Source: Bacteroidales bacterium
GTDB lineage: Bacteria; Bacteroidota; Bacteroidia; Bacteroidales; WCHB1-69
Direction: 5' to 3'
Assembly (NCBI GenBank): GCA_028684405.1
Contig: JAQUGA010000119.1
Coordinates: 1-7,646, forward strand
DNA: 7,646 nt
In this document: positions 1-6,212 of the stretch, one piece after another
Position numbering within the stretch: position 1 is the stretch's first letter
Layout: the number at the start of each line of letters is the position of its first letter
Translations under genes and position numbers: made by a program
The notes under the pieces: model-generated
The model's database searches: none
Told to the model about the DNA's origin: nothing
Seen by the model: only the letters and a program-made list of their open reading frames with translations

Positions 1-241
1 TGTTTCGCAGTATCAGTCAGGAGATAATACCGCTATCTTTGCTTTTGTGATGATTCCGGTTCGAACGCCGCAAAGAAGGGCTTTCGAGGAAACAGCAAGC
101 GTTTAGTCCTAGACTAAGCCGCTAATGCGTAGTTATTATTTTCGCCGTTTAGGGCTTGAAAGTTGGCTTTTACGGAACCTTCTTACAACGTCCGACATGC
201 TTACATACCCTTACTCATGCTGTCAAAACCAAGTCAACCCC
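1..241 (-). ncRNA. ssrA: tmRNA (ssrA), 5' part; 3' end beyond the left window edge
   Basis: Transfer-messenger RNA, which with SmpB rescues stalled ribosomes and tags the unfinished protein for proteolysis. Read on the minus strand, the RNA starts at about 241 with GGGGUUGACUUGG followed by UUUUGACAGC, the usual tmRNA 5' tRNA-like start. About 95 nt further in is a short reading frame for GENNNYALAA followed by a stop (146 down to 114), the typical Bacteroidota proteolysis tag. The tag stop lies in the 5' strand of a hairpin, TTAGTC-CTA-GACTAA at 103-117, matching the helix that follows the tag in known tmRNAs. The rest, to position 1, would be the pseudoknot region. The 3' acceptor half with the T arm and CCA end lies outside the window, so only 241 nt are visible. 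The 5' end is assigned by pattern and could be off by one or two bases. Confidence 0.93.
114..146 (-). other. tmRNA tag reading frame (GENNNYALAA, stop TAG)
   Basis: Codons on the minus strand read GGC GAA AAT AAT AAC TAC GCA TTA GCG GCT TAG. The resume codon is taken as GGC (Gly, 144-146), preceded by AAC. The C-terminal YALAA is the part recognised by ClpXP-type proteases in known tags. Known Bacteroidota tags are of the G-E-x-x-Y-A-x-A-A type; this one carries three asparagines before the tyrosine. The stop is TAG at 114-116. Confidence 0.92.
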
Positions 242-262
242 ATAAGTTTATGTTATGTAGTG

Positions 263-270
263 CAAAGATA
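263..270 (-). promoter_or_regulatory. Probable -7 element of the tmRNA promoter
   Basis: The minus strand reads TATCTTTG, an exact match to the Bacteroidota -7 consensus TAnnTTTG. It lies about 21 bases ahead of the mature tmRNA 5' end, leaving room for a short leader that RNase P would remove. I see no TTG at the -33 distance (about 290-292). The box falls in the short gap between the stop of the upstream surface-protein gene (278) and ssrA, so ssrA probably has its own promoter. Confidence 0.45.
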
Positions 271-277
271 CAACAAA

Positions 278-2386
278 TTATCGCATTATCGTCACCGAAC
301 CTGAAAAATATTGGTGTCGACCTTCAAAACCAATTTGTTGTGCTGCTTTCATGAGTGTTAATACATAATAATAAGTACCATCTGCGATGCCTTTTCCATC
401 CCAATCGTTTTGGTAATTATTTGTAGAATACACCTTTTTACCCCAACGATTGTATATTTCAAGTTGTGAATATGGGTAATTTATCAAATTGTCAATAACA
501 AAATAGTCGTTCGTGCCATCTCCATTGGGTGTGAAAATATTAGGAATGGTAATCTCGCATGGAATAAACATCAGTGTAATGGAAGAAGAAGCCGTGCAAA
601 ACGCATTTGCAACTTCTACAGAATAGTTGCCCGAGCCAATGTTGGTGTCGGCAATAATCATTGCCGTATTTCCAATAAATGCTCCATTAAATTTCCATTC
701 TATGGACTCATAACTAGAACTAACTTGCAATATTCTGTTTTCGTAGTCGCAAATTTCTTCTCCAGGACCCAAGTTTACTTCTGGTTGTTGGTGCACCGTA
801 ACCTGAACTGTGTCGTAGATGGTGCCACATATATTATTCATAATTAGTTTGTATTGAGTAGTTTGGCTTGGCACTACTGTAATCGGATTGTTTTCGTAGC
901 CCTCCCAATAAACTAAACCATCGAAATTTGCTAATAAAGTCACCGCCTTACCACTGCAAATGGCTGTATCGCTATTGACTGTATAGAGCAAGCTGCCAAC
1001 CAGTACTTTTACACTATCGATGGCATGATTTCCGCAAGGGTCTGAGACGGTTAATGTGTAAGTTGTTGAAACGGGTGGCACTACATCTTGTTGTAGTGTT
1101 GCGACTCCGTTACTCCACTCGTACGTAAACGGTGGTAAGCCGCCTTGAATAGTGGGTGTAAGAAAACCAATTCCTCCATCGCAGAGCAGTTGGTCTTCCG
1201 ACATCGTTAATTCAATGGGTGGGTTTCCATGAATTGGAATATATAATGTGTCGAAGGCACCAGAGCAACCAAAACCAGGAATAATGACCATGATGGTATC
1301 TACTTCGTTTAATTGATTGTTGGGAAGTGCAATAATTTGCACCACAGCTGAATCCTGACCAGGAGGAATAATTACTGAATCGGAAGGGAAAACAAGATAG
1401 TCGACACCTTGGGTAGGATTGCCAGTGAAAAGATATTGGATGACAACGGTATCAGCATACGTCTCTGGTAAATGGAAAACCAAGCTGGCATCCGAACATC
1501 CACTGATTATGGTATTGGAAACAATATCAGATTCAAAATTTAAATCATAACTCATCCCCATGCTTGAAAAACTATTCGCTTCAATAAATACGCCTGAATC
1601 GTAGATCCCGTCCACAACATCTCCGATGGCCAATTTAATGTGATAGGATTGACAAGGCACAACAGCAATGGTAGCAGTAAGGATAGTTGTCATCGCATCG
1701 TATCCAATATGTGGATTGCTGGTTTCCATTGAACCATAGTTGTTATGAATGTAATATTGGCAATTATTACAAGGTCCTGTAGGAGCCGTGTTGTTAGCAG
1801 AGTTTCCATTGTTAACATTATTGATAGCAACAGGAAGAGTGGTTCCTGGAATAATCGCAATGTTTTTATGGGTATAGTTTCCGCCAGATGGATTTGGACC
1901 ACTAATGAAAAAACCAAAAACATCATTAAAAGATGCATTTACAAAATTTGCATATTCTTCGGAAGCAAAAACATAGCGAAACACCAAGGTGTCGTTTATC
2001 GGGGTAAAATCAAATTCCAAAACACATCTATCTTTAACTGTACCTGTGGCAATCCCTGCTAATTGAGGGTCGGAACCAAGGTTGTTATCGGTGCTTAACA
2101 TGGCACTAGGTGCACCATTATAAGCATTTCTATTCACTTCATTCGCCTTTCCTGTTGTTAGTAATATACCCTCTGTGAACCCAAGATTGGTTGGAGTGCT
2201 CCCCGTCGAAAAAGTTGCCCATGCAACATTGGCACCTGTATATTGAAAGTTGGATGCTGTAACTCCTTGTCCAACCAATATGTCTTGAACTGCATAAGCA
2301 GCTGTGGGATTAGGAGAGATAATTAATTGTGCTGTTGCAGAATAAAGAATTGTAACAAACAAAAAGAAAATGGAGGTTTTTTTCAT
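278..2386 (-). CDS. T9SS type B surface protein with choice-of-anchor L domain
   Basis: A 702-residue exported protein. Residues 1-20 are a signal peptide (MKK, hydrophobic core, ATAQ). Residues 21 to about 275 form a choice-of-anchor L domain with its hallmark LVFRYVFASEEYANF near 134-148 and DVFGFFISGP near 155-164. Residues of about 286-385 look Calx-beta-like (GVDY, PPGQDSAVVQI). About 389-609 hold three Ig-like or PKD-like modules with paired cysteines. Residues 610-702 are the gliding-motility-associated C-terminal domain (IPNIFTPNGDGTNDYF, IYNRWGKKVY, WDGKG, DGTYYYVL), the type B signal for export by the type IX system. The start is placed at the MKK codon because the upstream in-frame ATG at 2413 would add nine residues before the signal peptide. 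It is probably surface-bound or released, with an adhesive or binding role; no substrate can be named. It is divergent from the next exported-protein gene and followed by ssrA. Confidence 0.93.
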   Translation of the reverse strand: MKKTSIFFLFVTILYSATAQLIISPNPTAAYAVQDILVGQGVTASNFQYTGANVAWATFSTGSTPTNLGFTEGILLTTGKANEVNRNAYNGAPSAMLSTDNNLGSDPQLAGIATGTVKDRCVLEFDFTPINDTLVFRYVFASEEYANFVNASFNDVFGFFISGPNPSGGNYTHKNIAIIPGTTLPVAINNVNNGNSANNTAPTGPCNNCQYYIHNNYGSMETSNPHIGYDAMTTILTATIAVVPCQSYHIKLAIGDVVDGIYDSGVFIEANSFSSMGMSYDLNFESDIVSNTIISGCSDASLVFHLPETYADTVVIQYLFTGNPTQGVDYLVFPSDSVIIPPGQDSAVVQIIALPNNQLNEVDTIMVIIPGFGCSGAFDTLYIPIHGNPPIELTMSEDQLLCDGGIGFLTPTIQGGLPPFTYEWSNGVATLQQDVVPPVSTTYTLTVSDPCGNHAIDSVKVLVGSLLYTVNSDTAICSGKAVTLLANFDGLVYWEGYENNPITVVPSQTTQYKLIMNNICGTIYDTVQVTVHQQPEVNLGPGEEICDYENRILQVSSSYESIEWKFNGAFIGNTAMIIADTNIGSGNYSVEVANAFCTASSSITLMFIPCEITIPNIFTPNGDGTNDYFVIDNLINYPYSQLEIYNRWGKKVYSTNNYQNDWDGKGIADGTYYYVLTLMKAAQQIGFEGRHQYFSGSVTIMR

Positions 2387-2463
2387 GCTAAGATCGTGTT
2401 TGAAGTATAACATTTATCACTAATACTATAACTAAGGACGAGTTTTGACGCCCAAACGTTGTC

Positions 2464-2493
2464 CAAAAATACAAAAAAAATACATTTAAGCAA
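2464..2493 (-). promoter_or_regulatory. Promoter of the type B surface-protein gene
   Basis: On the minus strand TTG (2491-2493) is followed by 19 bases and then TATTTTTG (2464-2471). This is a full match to the Bacteroidota promoter pattern TTG-N19-TAnnTTTG. Transcription would start near 2458, giving a leader of about 70 bases before the ATG at 2386. This is a pattern match only. Confidence 0.6.
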
Positions 2494-2511
2494 TTGTTTT
2501 TAAAGATATTA

Positions 2512-2540
2512 TTTTGGTAATCAGAAAAAGTGTATTTTTA
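2512..2540 (+). promoter_or_regulatory. Possible promoter of the type A exported-protein gene
   Basis: TTTTGG at 2512-2517 is followed by TATTTTTA at 2533-2540, one base off the TAnnTTTG consensus. The spacing from TTG is 16 bases, shorter than the usual 19 or so, so the match is weak. The start codon follows at 2561. It lies back to back with the better promoter at 2464-2493 in the divergent spacer. Confidence 0.3.
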
Positions 2541-2560
2541 CTAAAATAAAAACCACGTTT

Positions 2561-3526
2561 ATGAAAAATAGATTTTTTATTGTAAGTTTATTGCTTTTGT
2601 TCTCGACAAATTCATTTTATGCGCAAACGGCACTTACTTCTTCTATGATGCCATTGGCTGGTGATACCATTCATTATCGCAATGTCATGATTTTTTCAGG
2701 GGATGCTGAATTATCCGGCGCAAACTATCTTTGGGATATGTCTAGTTCTGTCGGAAATAGATGGTTGGCTGATACTTTTGTAACGGTAACATCAACTCCA
2801 TTGGTATATAATGTTGCATTCAACAATCCGGTCTTTCCAAAATACAAAGCTTCGTGTGCTTCAAAACAGGCAAATATTAAAATCCCCCTTACTGCTTTTG
2901 AATTTAGCAATATTTATAACTATTATAAACTAACAGAAGGTTCTGATTTTTCACAAGTTGGAATGGCGATTACCGTTAATAATGTCCCTATTCCAATTCG
3001 GTTTGACAATATTGACAATATGTATAATTTCCCTTTTGAATTTGGCGATTTTGATAGTTGTTATAGTTCATATAGTATTTCTATTCCCTCTTTTGGACAT
3101 TATTCACGCAAGCAAACAAGATTGAACTATTTTGATGGCTATGGTACTTTAATTACTCCCGTGGACACTTTCTTTGATGCCATTAGAATAAAAACGGTAA
3201 TTCAGGCCAGAGATAGTGTTTATATTGATCAATATAGCATTCCTATTGCTTTTAATACCAATACTACGGAATATAAATGGTTTGCCCACGGATTTCGTGG
3301 ACCTGTTGCACAGATTTCTAGGGTTTCAGGACAAGGATCTACCTTAAATAGTTTCAAATATCGAGATACTCCAGTACATTCTACTAATATTAAAGAAGAT
3401 GAAGTTTTAATTAGTAAAATCTCACCCAATCCATTTCATGATAAATTATCATTGACTTTTAGTCATTCTGCTAATTTTGATTTGCAACTGTATGCTTTAA
3501 ATGGACAAATATTGTGGAAAAGTTAA
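2561..3526 (+). CDS. Exported protein with truncated T9SS type A sorting domain
   Basis: A 321-residue protein as it stands. Residues 1-21 are a clear signal peptide (MKNRFF, leucine-rich core, FYA before QT). Residues 22 to about 280 are beta-rich with no recognised catalytic motif. The stretch with YGTLITPVDTFFDAIRIKT and later TEYKWFAHGFRGPVAQI resembles an unnamed family common among Bacteroidota secreted proteins. From about 284 the T9SS type A domain begins (ISKISPNPFHDKLSL, then LQLYALNGQILWKS). It is stopped by TAA at 3524-3526, although the same frame continues for another 40 sorting-domain codons (see 3527-3649). As read, the product would lack the C-terminal strands that T9SS cargo need, so it should pass the inner membrane but probably fail outer-membrane export. 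A full-length form would have 362 residues. The function is unknown. The stop may be a real nonsense mutation or a base error. Confidence 0.85.
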   Translation: MKNRFFIVSLLLLFSTNSFYAQTALTSSMMPLAGDTIHYRNVMIFSGDAELSGANYLWDMSSSVGNRWLADTFVTVTSTPLVYNVAFNNPVFPKYKASCASKQANIKIPLTAFEFSNIYNYYKLTEGSDFSQVGMAITVNNVPIPIRFDNIDNMYNFPFEFGDFDSCYSSYSISIPSFGHYSRKQTRLNYFDGYGTLITPVDTFFDAIRIKTVIQARDSVYIDQYSIPIAFNTNTTEYKWFAHGFRGPVAQISRVSGQGSTLNSFKYRDTPVHSTNIKEDEVLISKISPNPFHDKLSLTFSHSANFDLQLYALNGQILWKS

Positions 3527-3649
3527 GTTCTGCAAACCGATGTGTATGCACTTCCTCAAGATGTTTTGAATGGACTGTCCAAGGGTGTCTATTTTATTCT
3601 CTTAAGCAATGATTCAAAAACCGAGATTCACCAGATCATTAAGTATTAG
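3527..3649 (+). pseudogene. Detached end of the T9SS type A sorting domain, after the in-frame TAA
   Basis: Directly after the TAA, in the same frame, 40 codons run to TAG at 3647-3649. They read VLQTDVYALPQDV, then LSKGVYFILLSNDSK, then IHQIIKY. This is the expected second half of a type A sorting domain: the L-x-x-G-x-Y-x-x-x core and a terminal strand rich in Ile and Lys. No start codon or promoter of its own is visible. It is best explained as the rest of the 2561 gene, separated by a single-base change such as GAA, CAA or AAA to TAA. Its last 11 bases overlap the end of nth on the other strand. Confidence 0.82.
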
Positions 3650-4280
3650 TGTCTTTATAATAATCGCAAAATTCTGAGATTCCGCAGTTTTTACAATCTG
3701 GTTTTTGTGCTTTGCATACATAGCGCCCATGAAGAATGAGCCAGTGATGGGCTACAGACCAAAGTTCTTTAGGAATATGTTTGTTCAACTGTTTTTCTGT
3801 TTCCAAGGGTGTTGTTGACTTTTTAACTAACCCAATTCTGTTGGAAACTCTAAAAACATGTGTGTCAACAGCAATGGCTGGAATATTGAAAACCACAGAA
3901 GCCACTACATTAGCTGTTTTGCGACCTACACCGGGAAGTTTTTGTAACTCTTCGATAGAATTAGGAATTTCACCATTGTACTCTTCACATACTTTTTTCG
4001 CCATGCCCAATAAGCTTTTTGCTTTATTATTGGGGTAGGAGCATGGTTTTATATGTTCGTAGATTAAATTAATATCAGCATTCGCAAGGGCTTCAAGGGT
4101 CGGAAATTGTTTGAAAAAAGGAGGGGTTATGATGTTTACTCTTTTGTCAGTACATTGGGCTGAAAGGATGACTGCCACAATTAATTCATACGGAGACTTG
4201 TAGTTTAATTCGGTTTTCGCATCCGGCATATGATTTGCAAAATAGTCGAGAACCTTTGCGTATTTTTCCTTGATTTTCAT
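3639..4280 (-). CDS. nth: Endonuclease III, DNA glycosylase/AP lyase
   Basis: Base-excision repair enzyme that removes oxidised pyrimidines and cuts the abasic site by beta-elimination. At 213 residues it has the normal family length. The helix-hairpin-helix motif LPGVGRKTA lies at 115-123, with the catalytic lysine at K121. The catalytic aspartate is D139 in AVDTHVFRVSNR. The [4Fe-4S] cluster cysteines are C189, C196, C199 and C205, spaced C-x6-C-x2-C-x5-C exactly as in the family. The AQCTD segment at 41-45 is also typical. The start MKIKEK fits the family N-terminus, with no clear Shine-Dalgarno. It converges with the exported-protein gene; its stop at 3639-3641 overlaps that gene's full-length tail by 11 bases. 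Upstream it is divergent from the DUF2007 gene. All key residues are intact. Confidence 0.97.
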   Translation of the reverse strand: MKIKEKYAKVLDYFANHMPDAKTELNYKSPYELIVAVILSAQCTDKRVNIITPPFFKQFPTLEALANADINLIYEHIKPCSYPNNKAKSLLGMAKKVCEEYNGEIPNSIEELQKLPGVGRKTANVVASVVFNIPAIAVDTHVFRVSNRIGLVKKSTTPLETEKQLNKHIPKELWSVAHHWLILHGRYVCKAQKPDCKNCGISEFCDYYKDTNT

Positions 4281-4290
4281 CTTTTTTTTT

Positions 4291-4298
4291 CAAAAGTA
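4291..4298 (-). promoter_or_regulatory. Possible -7 element of the nth promoter
   Basis: The minus strand reads TACTTTTG, an exact TAnnTTTG match, ending 10 bases before the nth ATG at 4280. No TTG sits at the expected -33 distance; the nearest is at 4328-4330, about ten bases too far. The leader would be only a few bases long. Confidence 0.33.
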
Positions 4299-4368
4299 TA
4301 GAATTTTATCGAATTATCACTTTTTGACAAACAAAATTGAAAACATGGTGTTTACTAATAAAAAGATT

Positions 4369-4626
4369 ATGAAAGATAACGTTTCTTTGGTTGTTTTAGA
4401 AGTATATCAAAATAATTTTAAGGCTCATATTGTCAAATCCTTGCTGGAAAGTAATGGGATTGACTGTGCTGTTTATGAAGATAATTTTGCATCGGTTTTA
4501 CCCGTTCATGACTCTTCTAGTTCGGGCGTTAAAATTATGGTAAGAGAAGATGATTTTGAAAAGGCATTTGCAATTTTGCAACAATCAAATGAAATTTCTG
4601 AAGATTTTGATGAACATCTGCAATAG
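4369..4626 (+). CDS. DUF2007-family small protein
   Basis: An 85-residue soluble protein of the DUF2007 type, sometimes labelled putative signal-transducing protein, with no proven role. The domain spans most of the product: a first strand (VSLVVLEVYQ), a helix with the characteristic FKAHIVKSLLESNGID, the segment YEDNFASVLPVHDSSSSGVKIMV, and a final helix DDFEKAFAILQQ. This is a small ferredoxin-like alpha/beta fold. An acidic tail (SEDFDEHLQ) follows. I chose the ATG at 4369 because family members begin a few residues before the first strand. An in-frame ATG at 4345 would add eight residues (MVFTNKKI), and the frame is open back to 4270, overlapping nth. No membrane segment or cysteine pair is present. 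It is divergent from nth and convergent with phzF, with a 30-base gap and no obvious terminator hairpin. Confidence 0.82.
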   Translation: MKDNVSLVVLEVYQNNFKAHIVKSLLESNGIDCAVYEDNFASVLPVHDSSSSGVKIMVREDDFEKAFAILQQSNEISEDFDEHLQ

Positions 4627-4656
4627 TACTATTTAGTGTTTTCTTGCAAATATTAT

Positions 4657-5433
4657 TTAGGACTGTATTATTATTTGGGCTCTCCCTCCAATAATAATAT
4701 GATTTTCTGTTTGTTCACAAAAAAGCTCTCCTCCTTCTTTTGAACGCTGTTTTGCGTGTAGTTTATGGTTTCCCAAACGTCTACTCCAGTAAGGAACCAG
4801 CGAACAGTGTGCAGATCCGGTAACAGGGTCTTCGAAAATGCTGGCTTGTGGTGTGAAGAATCGAGAAACGAAATCGCAAGCTTCTCCTTTTGCAGTTACA
4901 CAAATTCCACCAGGATCGATGTTTATTGTATTTAGTTTTTCTGAGTCGACTTGAAGGTTTGAAATTTCATCTTCCGAATCGTATACTAAAATATAATCTC
5001 TGGATTTGAGAATCTCTTTAGGTTTTATGCTTAAAGAATCTAAAATAATTTGAGGACAAGAAGTTTGAATGGGGGTGCGAATTGGAAATGCCATAAAAAT
5101 TATTCCCTCGCGCTTTTCTATTTCTAAATCACCACTTTGGGATGAGAAAATAAATGAATCGCTTTTTGCTATTTTCTCTTCAAATAAAACATGAGCTGCT
5201 GCTAAGGTGGCGTGTCCGCATAAATCCATTTCAATTTCTGGTGTAAACCAGCGAATTTCAAAATTATTTTCTTTTAATAGAACAAAAACGGTTTCGGGAA
5301 CCGCATTTTTTGCTGAAATTTCTTTTAGTTCGGTGTCGCTCAGCCATTCGTAAAGTAATATTACACAAGCTGGACTTCCGGCTAAGTCTTTTCCAACAAA
5401 GGCATGAACCAAATATGTTTTCATTCGGTTCAT
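4657..5433 (-). CDS. PhzF-family isomerase (phenazine biosynthesis-like protein)
   Basis: A 258-residue PhzF-fold protein related to diaminopimelate epimerase. Family members catalyse proton-transfer isomerisations; the substrate is unknown here, and there are no phenazine genes nearby, so phenazine synthesis is not implied. The N-terminal half has LAGSPACVILL (18-27) and NAVPETVF with the expected catalytic glutamate E47. Next come WFTPEIEMDLCGHATLAAAH (H74), then the second half with FEDPVTGSAHC (D202 as the likely partner acid). The length is slightly shorter than the usual 260-300. The first ATG is three bases after the tetR stop; a second ATG at 5424 (MKTYLVHAF) fits the family N-terminus better and may be the true start. 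The tight spacing implies co-transcription with the tetR gene. No signal peptide, so cytoplasmic. Confidence 0.9.
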   Translation of the reverse strand: MNRMKTYLVHAFVGKDLAGSPACVILLYEWLSDTELKEISAKNAVPETVFVLLKENNFEIRWFTPEIEMDLCGHATLAAAHVLFEEKIAKSDSFIFSSQSGDLEIEKREGIIFMAFPIRTPIQTSCPQIILDSLSIKPKEILKSRDYILVYDSEDEISNLQVDSEKLNTINIDPGGICVTAKGEACDFVSRFFTPQASIFEDPVTGSAHCSLVPYWSRRLGNHKLHAKQRSKEGGELFCEQTENHIIIGGRAQIIIQS

Positions 5434-5436
5434 TTT

Positions 5437-6054
5437 TTAGCGTTTAATAATTCCATAAAATAAAATATTGAGCAGTTCGTCAACCTTTAAATTAATGTCT
5501 AAATTGATGTTTTTGATAAAAAACGGTATTTCTAATCCTCTTTGAGCCGACATTATGGCTTGGGTTACATTGTCGCTGTTTTCAAAACTAAATATTTTTT
5601 TTTCTATACCCTCTTCCAAAATCGATTTTATAATGGAAAATTCTTGCTGATCGTATTTTATTCGAATGTTTTCTACATAGGCTACACTGTCGAAAAACTC
5701 ATTTTTAAGAGCGTCATAAAAAACAGCTACATGTTTGATGCGATTCATTCGAGTACTCAGGTATAGGCGAAGTTTGTGTTGAGGATCATGGGTGGTTTTT
5801 AAAATTTCACGCAAACTTTCCATTAAGGACGTAAATTCATATTCTACGACTTCGTTAAAGATTTCCTCTTTATTTTTGAAGTAATAATAAATTGAGCTGG
5901 ATCCTCTTTTGCACGCTTTTGCAATGTCTTCGATATTGGTTTTTTTGAAACCATATTTTGCAAATATGTCAGCACTGATTTTTATTATCTGCATCCGAGC
6001 ATCTTCCTGATTGTTTTTATCTTTTTGAGTATCATCAAATAATTCTTTTTTCAT
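5437..6054 (-). CDS. TetR/AcrR-family transcriptional regulator
   Basis: A 205-residue DNA-binding repressor-type protein. Residues of about 19-66 form the TetR N-terminal domain: helix 1 (ARMQIIKISADIFAKYGFKKT) and then the helix-turn-helix IEDIAKACKRGSSSIYYYFK followed by NKEEIFNEVV, the family signature. The remaining 130 residues are the variable ligand-binding and dimerisation part, with no recognised ligand motif. The first 18 residues are charged (MKKELFDDTQKDKNNQED) and may be a disordered tail; an internal Met at 21 would cut into helix 1, so 6054 is preferred. It lies downstream of an RND pump operon on the same strand and directly upstream of phzF. Its own promoter and an inverted repeat lie at 6078-6135, so self-regulation is plausible. 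Its target is not shown by the sequence. Confidence 0.93.
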   Translation of the reverse strand: MKKELFDDTQKDKNNQEDARMQIIKISADIFAKYGFKKTNIEDIAKACKRGSSSIYYYFKNKEEIFNEVVEYEFTSLMESLREILKTTHDPQHKLRLYLSTRMNRIKHVAVFYDALKNEFFDSVAYVENIRIKYDQQEFSIIKSILEEGIEKKIFSFENSDNVTQAIMSAQRGLEIPFFIKNINLDINLKVDELLNILFYGIIKR

Positions 6055-6077
6055 ACTTTGCTATTTAGTGTCTATAA

Positions 6078-6108
6078 TAAAACTAAGTGATTGATAAGAA
6101 AACGTCAA
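6078..6108 (-). promoter_or_regulatory. Promoter of the tetR-phzF operon
   Basis: On the minus strand TTG (6106-6108) is followed by 20 bases and then TAGTTTTA (6078-6085), one base from the TAnnTTTG consensus. Transcription would start near 6071, about 17 bases before the ATG. An inverted repeat (6107-6135) abuts and overlaps the -33 element. Confidence 0.5.
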
Positions 6109-6135
6109 ATTCGAGGCTTTCGAAACAACGAATTT
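6107..6135. repeat. Inverted repeat upstream of tetR, candidate operator
   Basis: Outer arms AAATTCG (6107-6113) and CGAATTT (6129-6135) are perfect inverses around a 15-base spacer. Inner, off-centre arms TTCGA (6110-6114) and TCGAA (6120-6124) give a second small palindrome. The repeat overlaps the -33 element of the tetR promoter, where a TetR dimer could block RNA polymerase. The arms are short and AT-rich, so chance is possible. Confidence 0.38.
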
Positions 6136-6212
6136 AGAGAGTTTACTAGTGTAAATGACCTGAATTTGTTGTTAGAATAACGATGATGTTGGCGTTTTCT
6201 TGCAAACACTAG

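Noticed and set aside
2..106. Open plus-strand frame of 34 codons entering from the left edge, ending TAG, which could pass as a protein C-terminus
   Set aside because: The same bases form the tmRNA on the minus strand, with a recognisable 5' end and tag; the frame is chance.
163..354. Plus-strand ORF of 63 residues
   Set aside because: It runs across the tmRNA 5' end and the antisense of the surface-protein C-terminus; the product has no recognisable features.
1690..2062. Two ORFs of 82 and 105 residues in other frames
   Set aside because: Both lie within the choice-of-anchor L domain of the large surface protein, whose frame is clearly the coding one.
3524..3526. TAA as a reassigned sense codon (alternative genetic code)
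   Set aside because: nth, phzF, tetR and the type B protein all end properly at TAA at their family-typical lengths, so TAA is a normal stop here.
4627..4656. Possible bidirectional terminator between the DUF2007 gene and phzF
   Set aside because: No GC stem or paired arms with a T-run can be drawn in the 30-base gap.
4638..6206. A 13-base repeat, GTTTTCTTGCAAA, at 4638-4650 and 6194-6206, each 6-7 bases after a minus-strand stop codon
   Set aside because: A single match of this length is about what chance allows in an AT-rich window of this size, and no hairpin or other copy supports a function. The equal position after two stops is odd but not enough.
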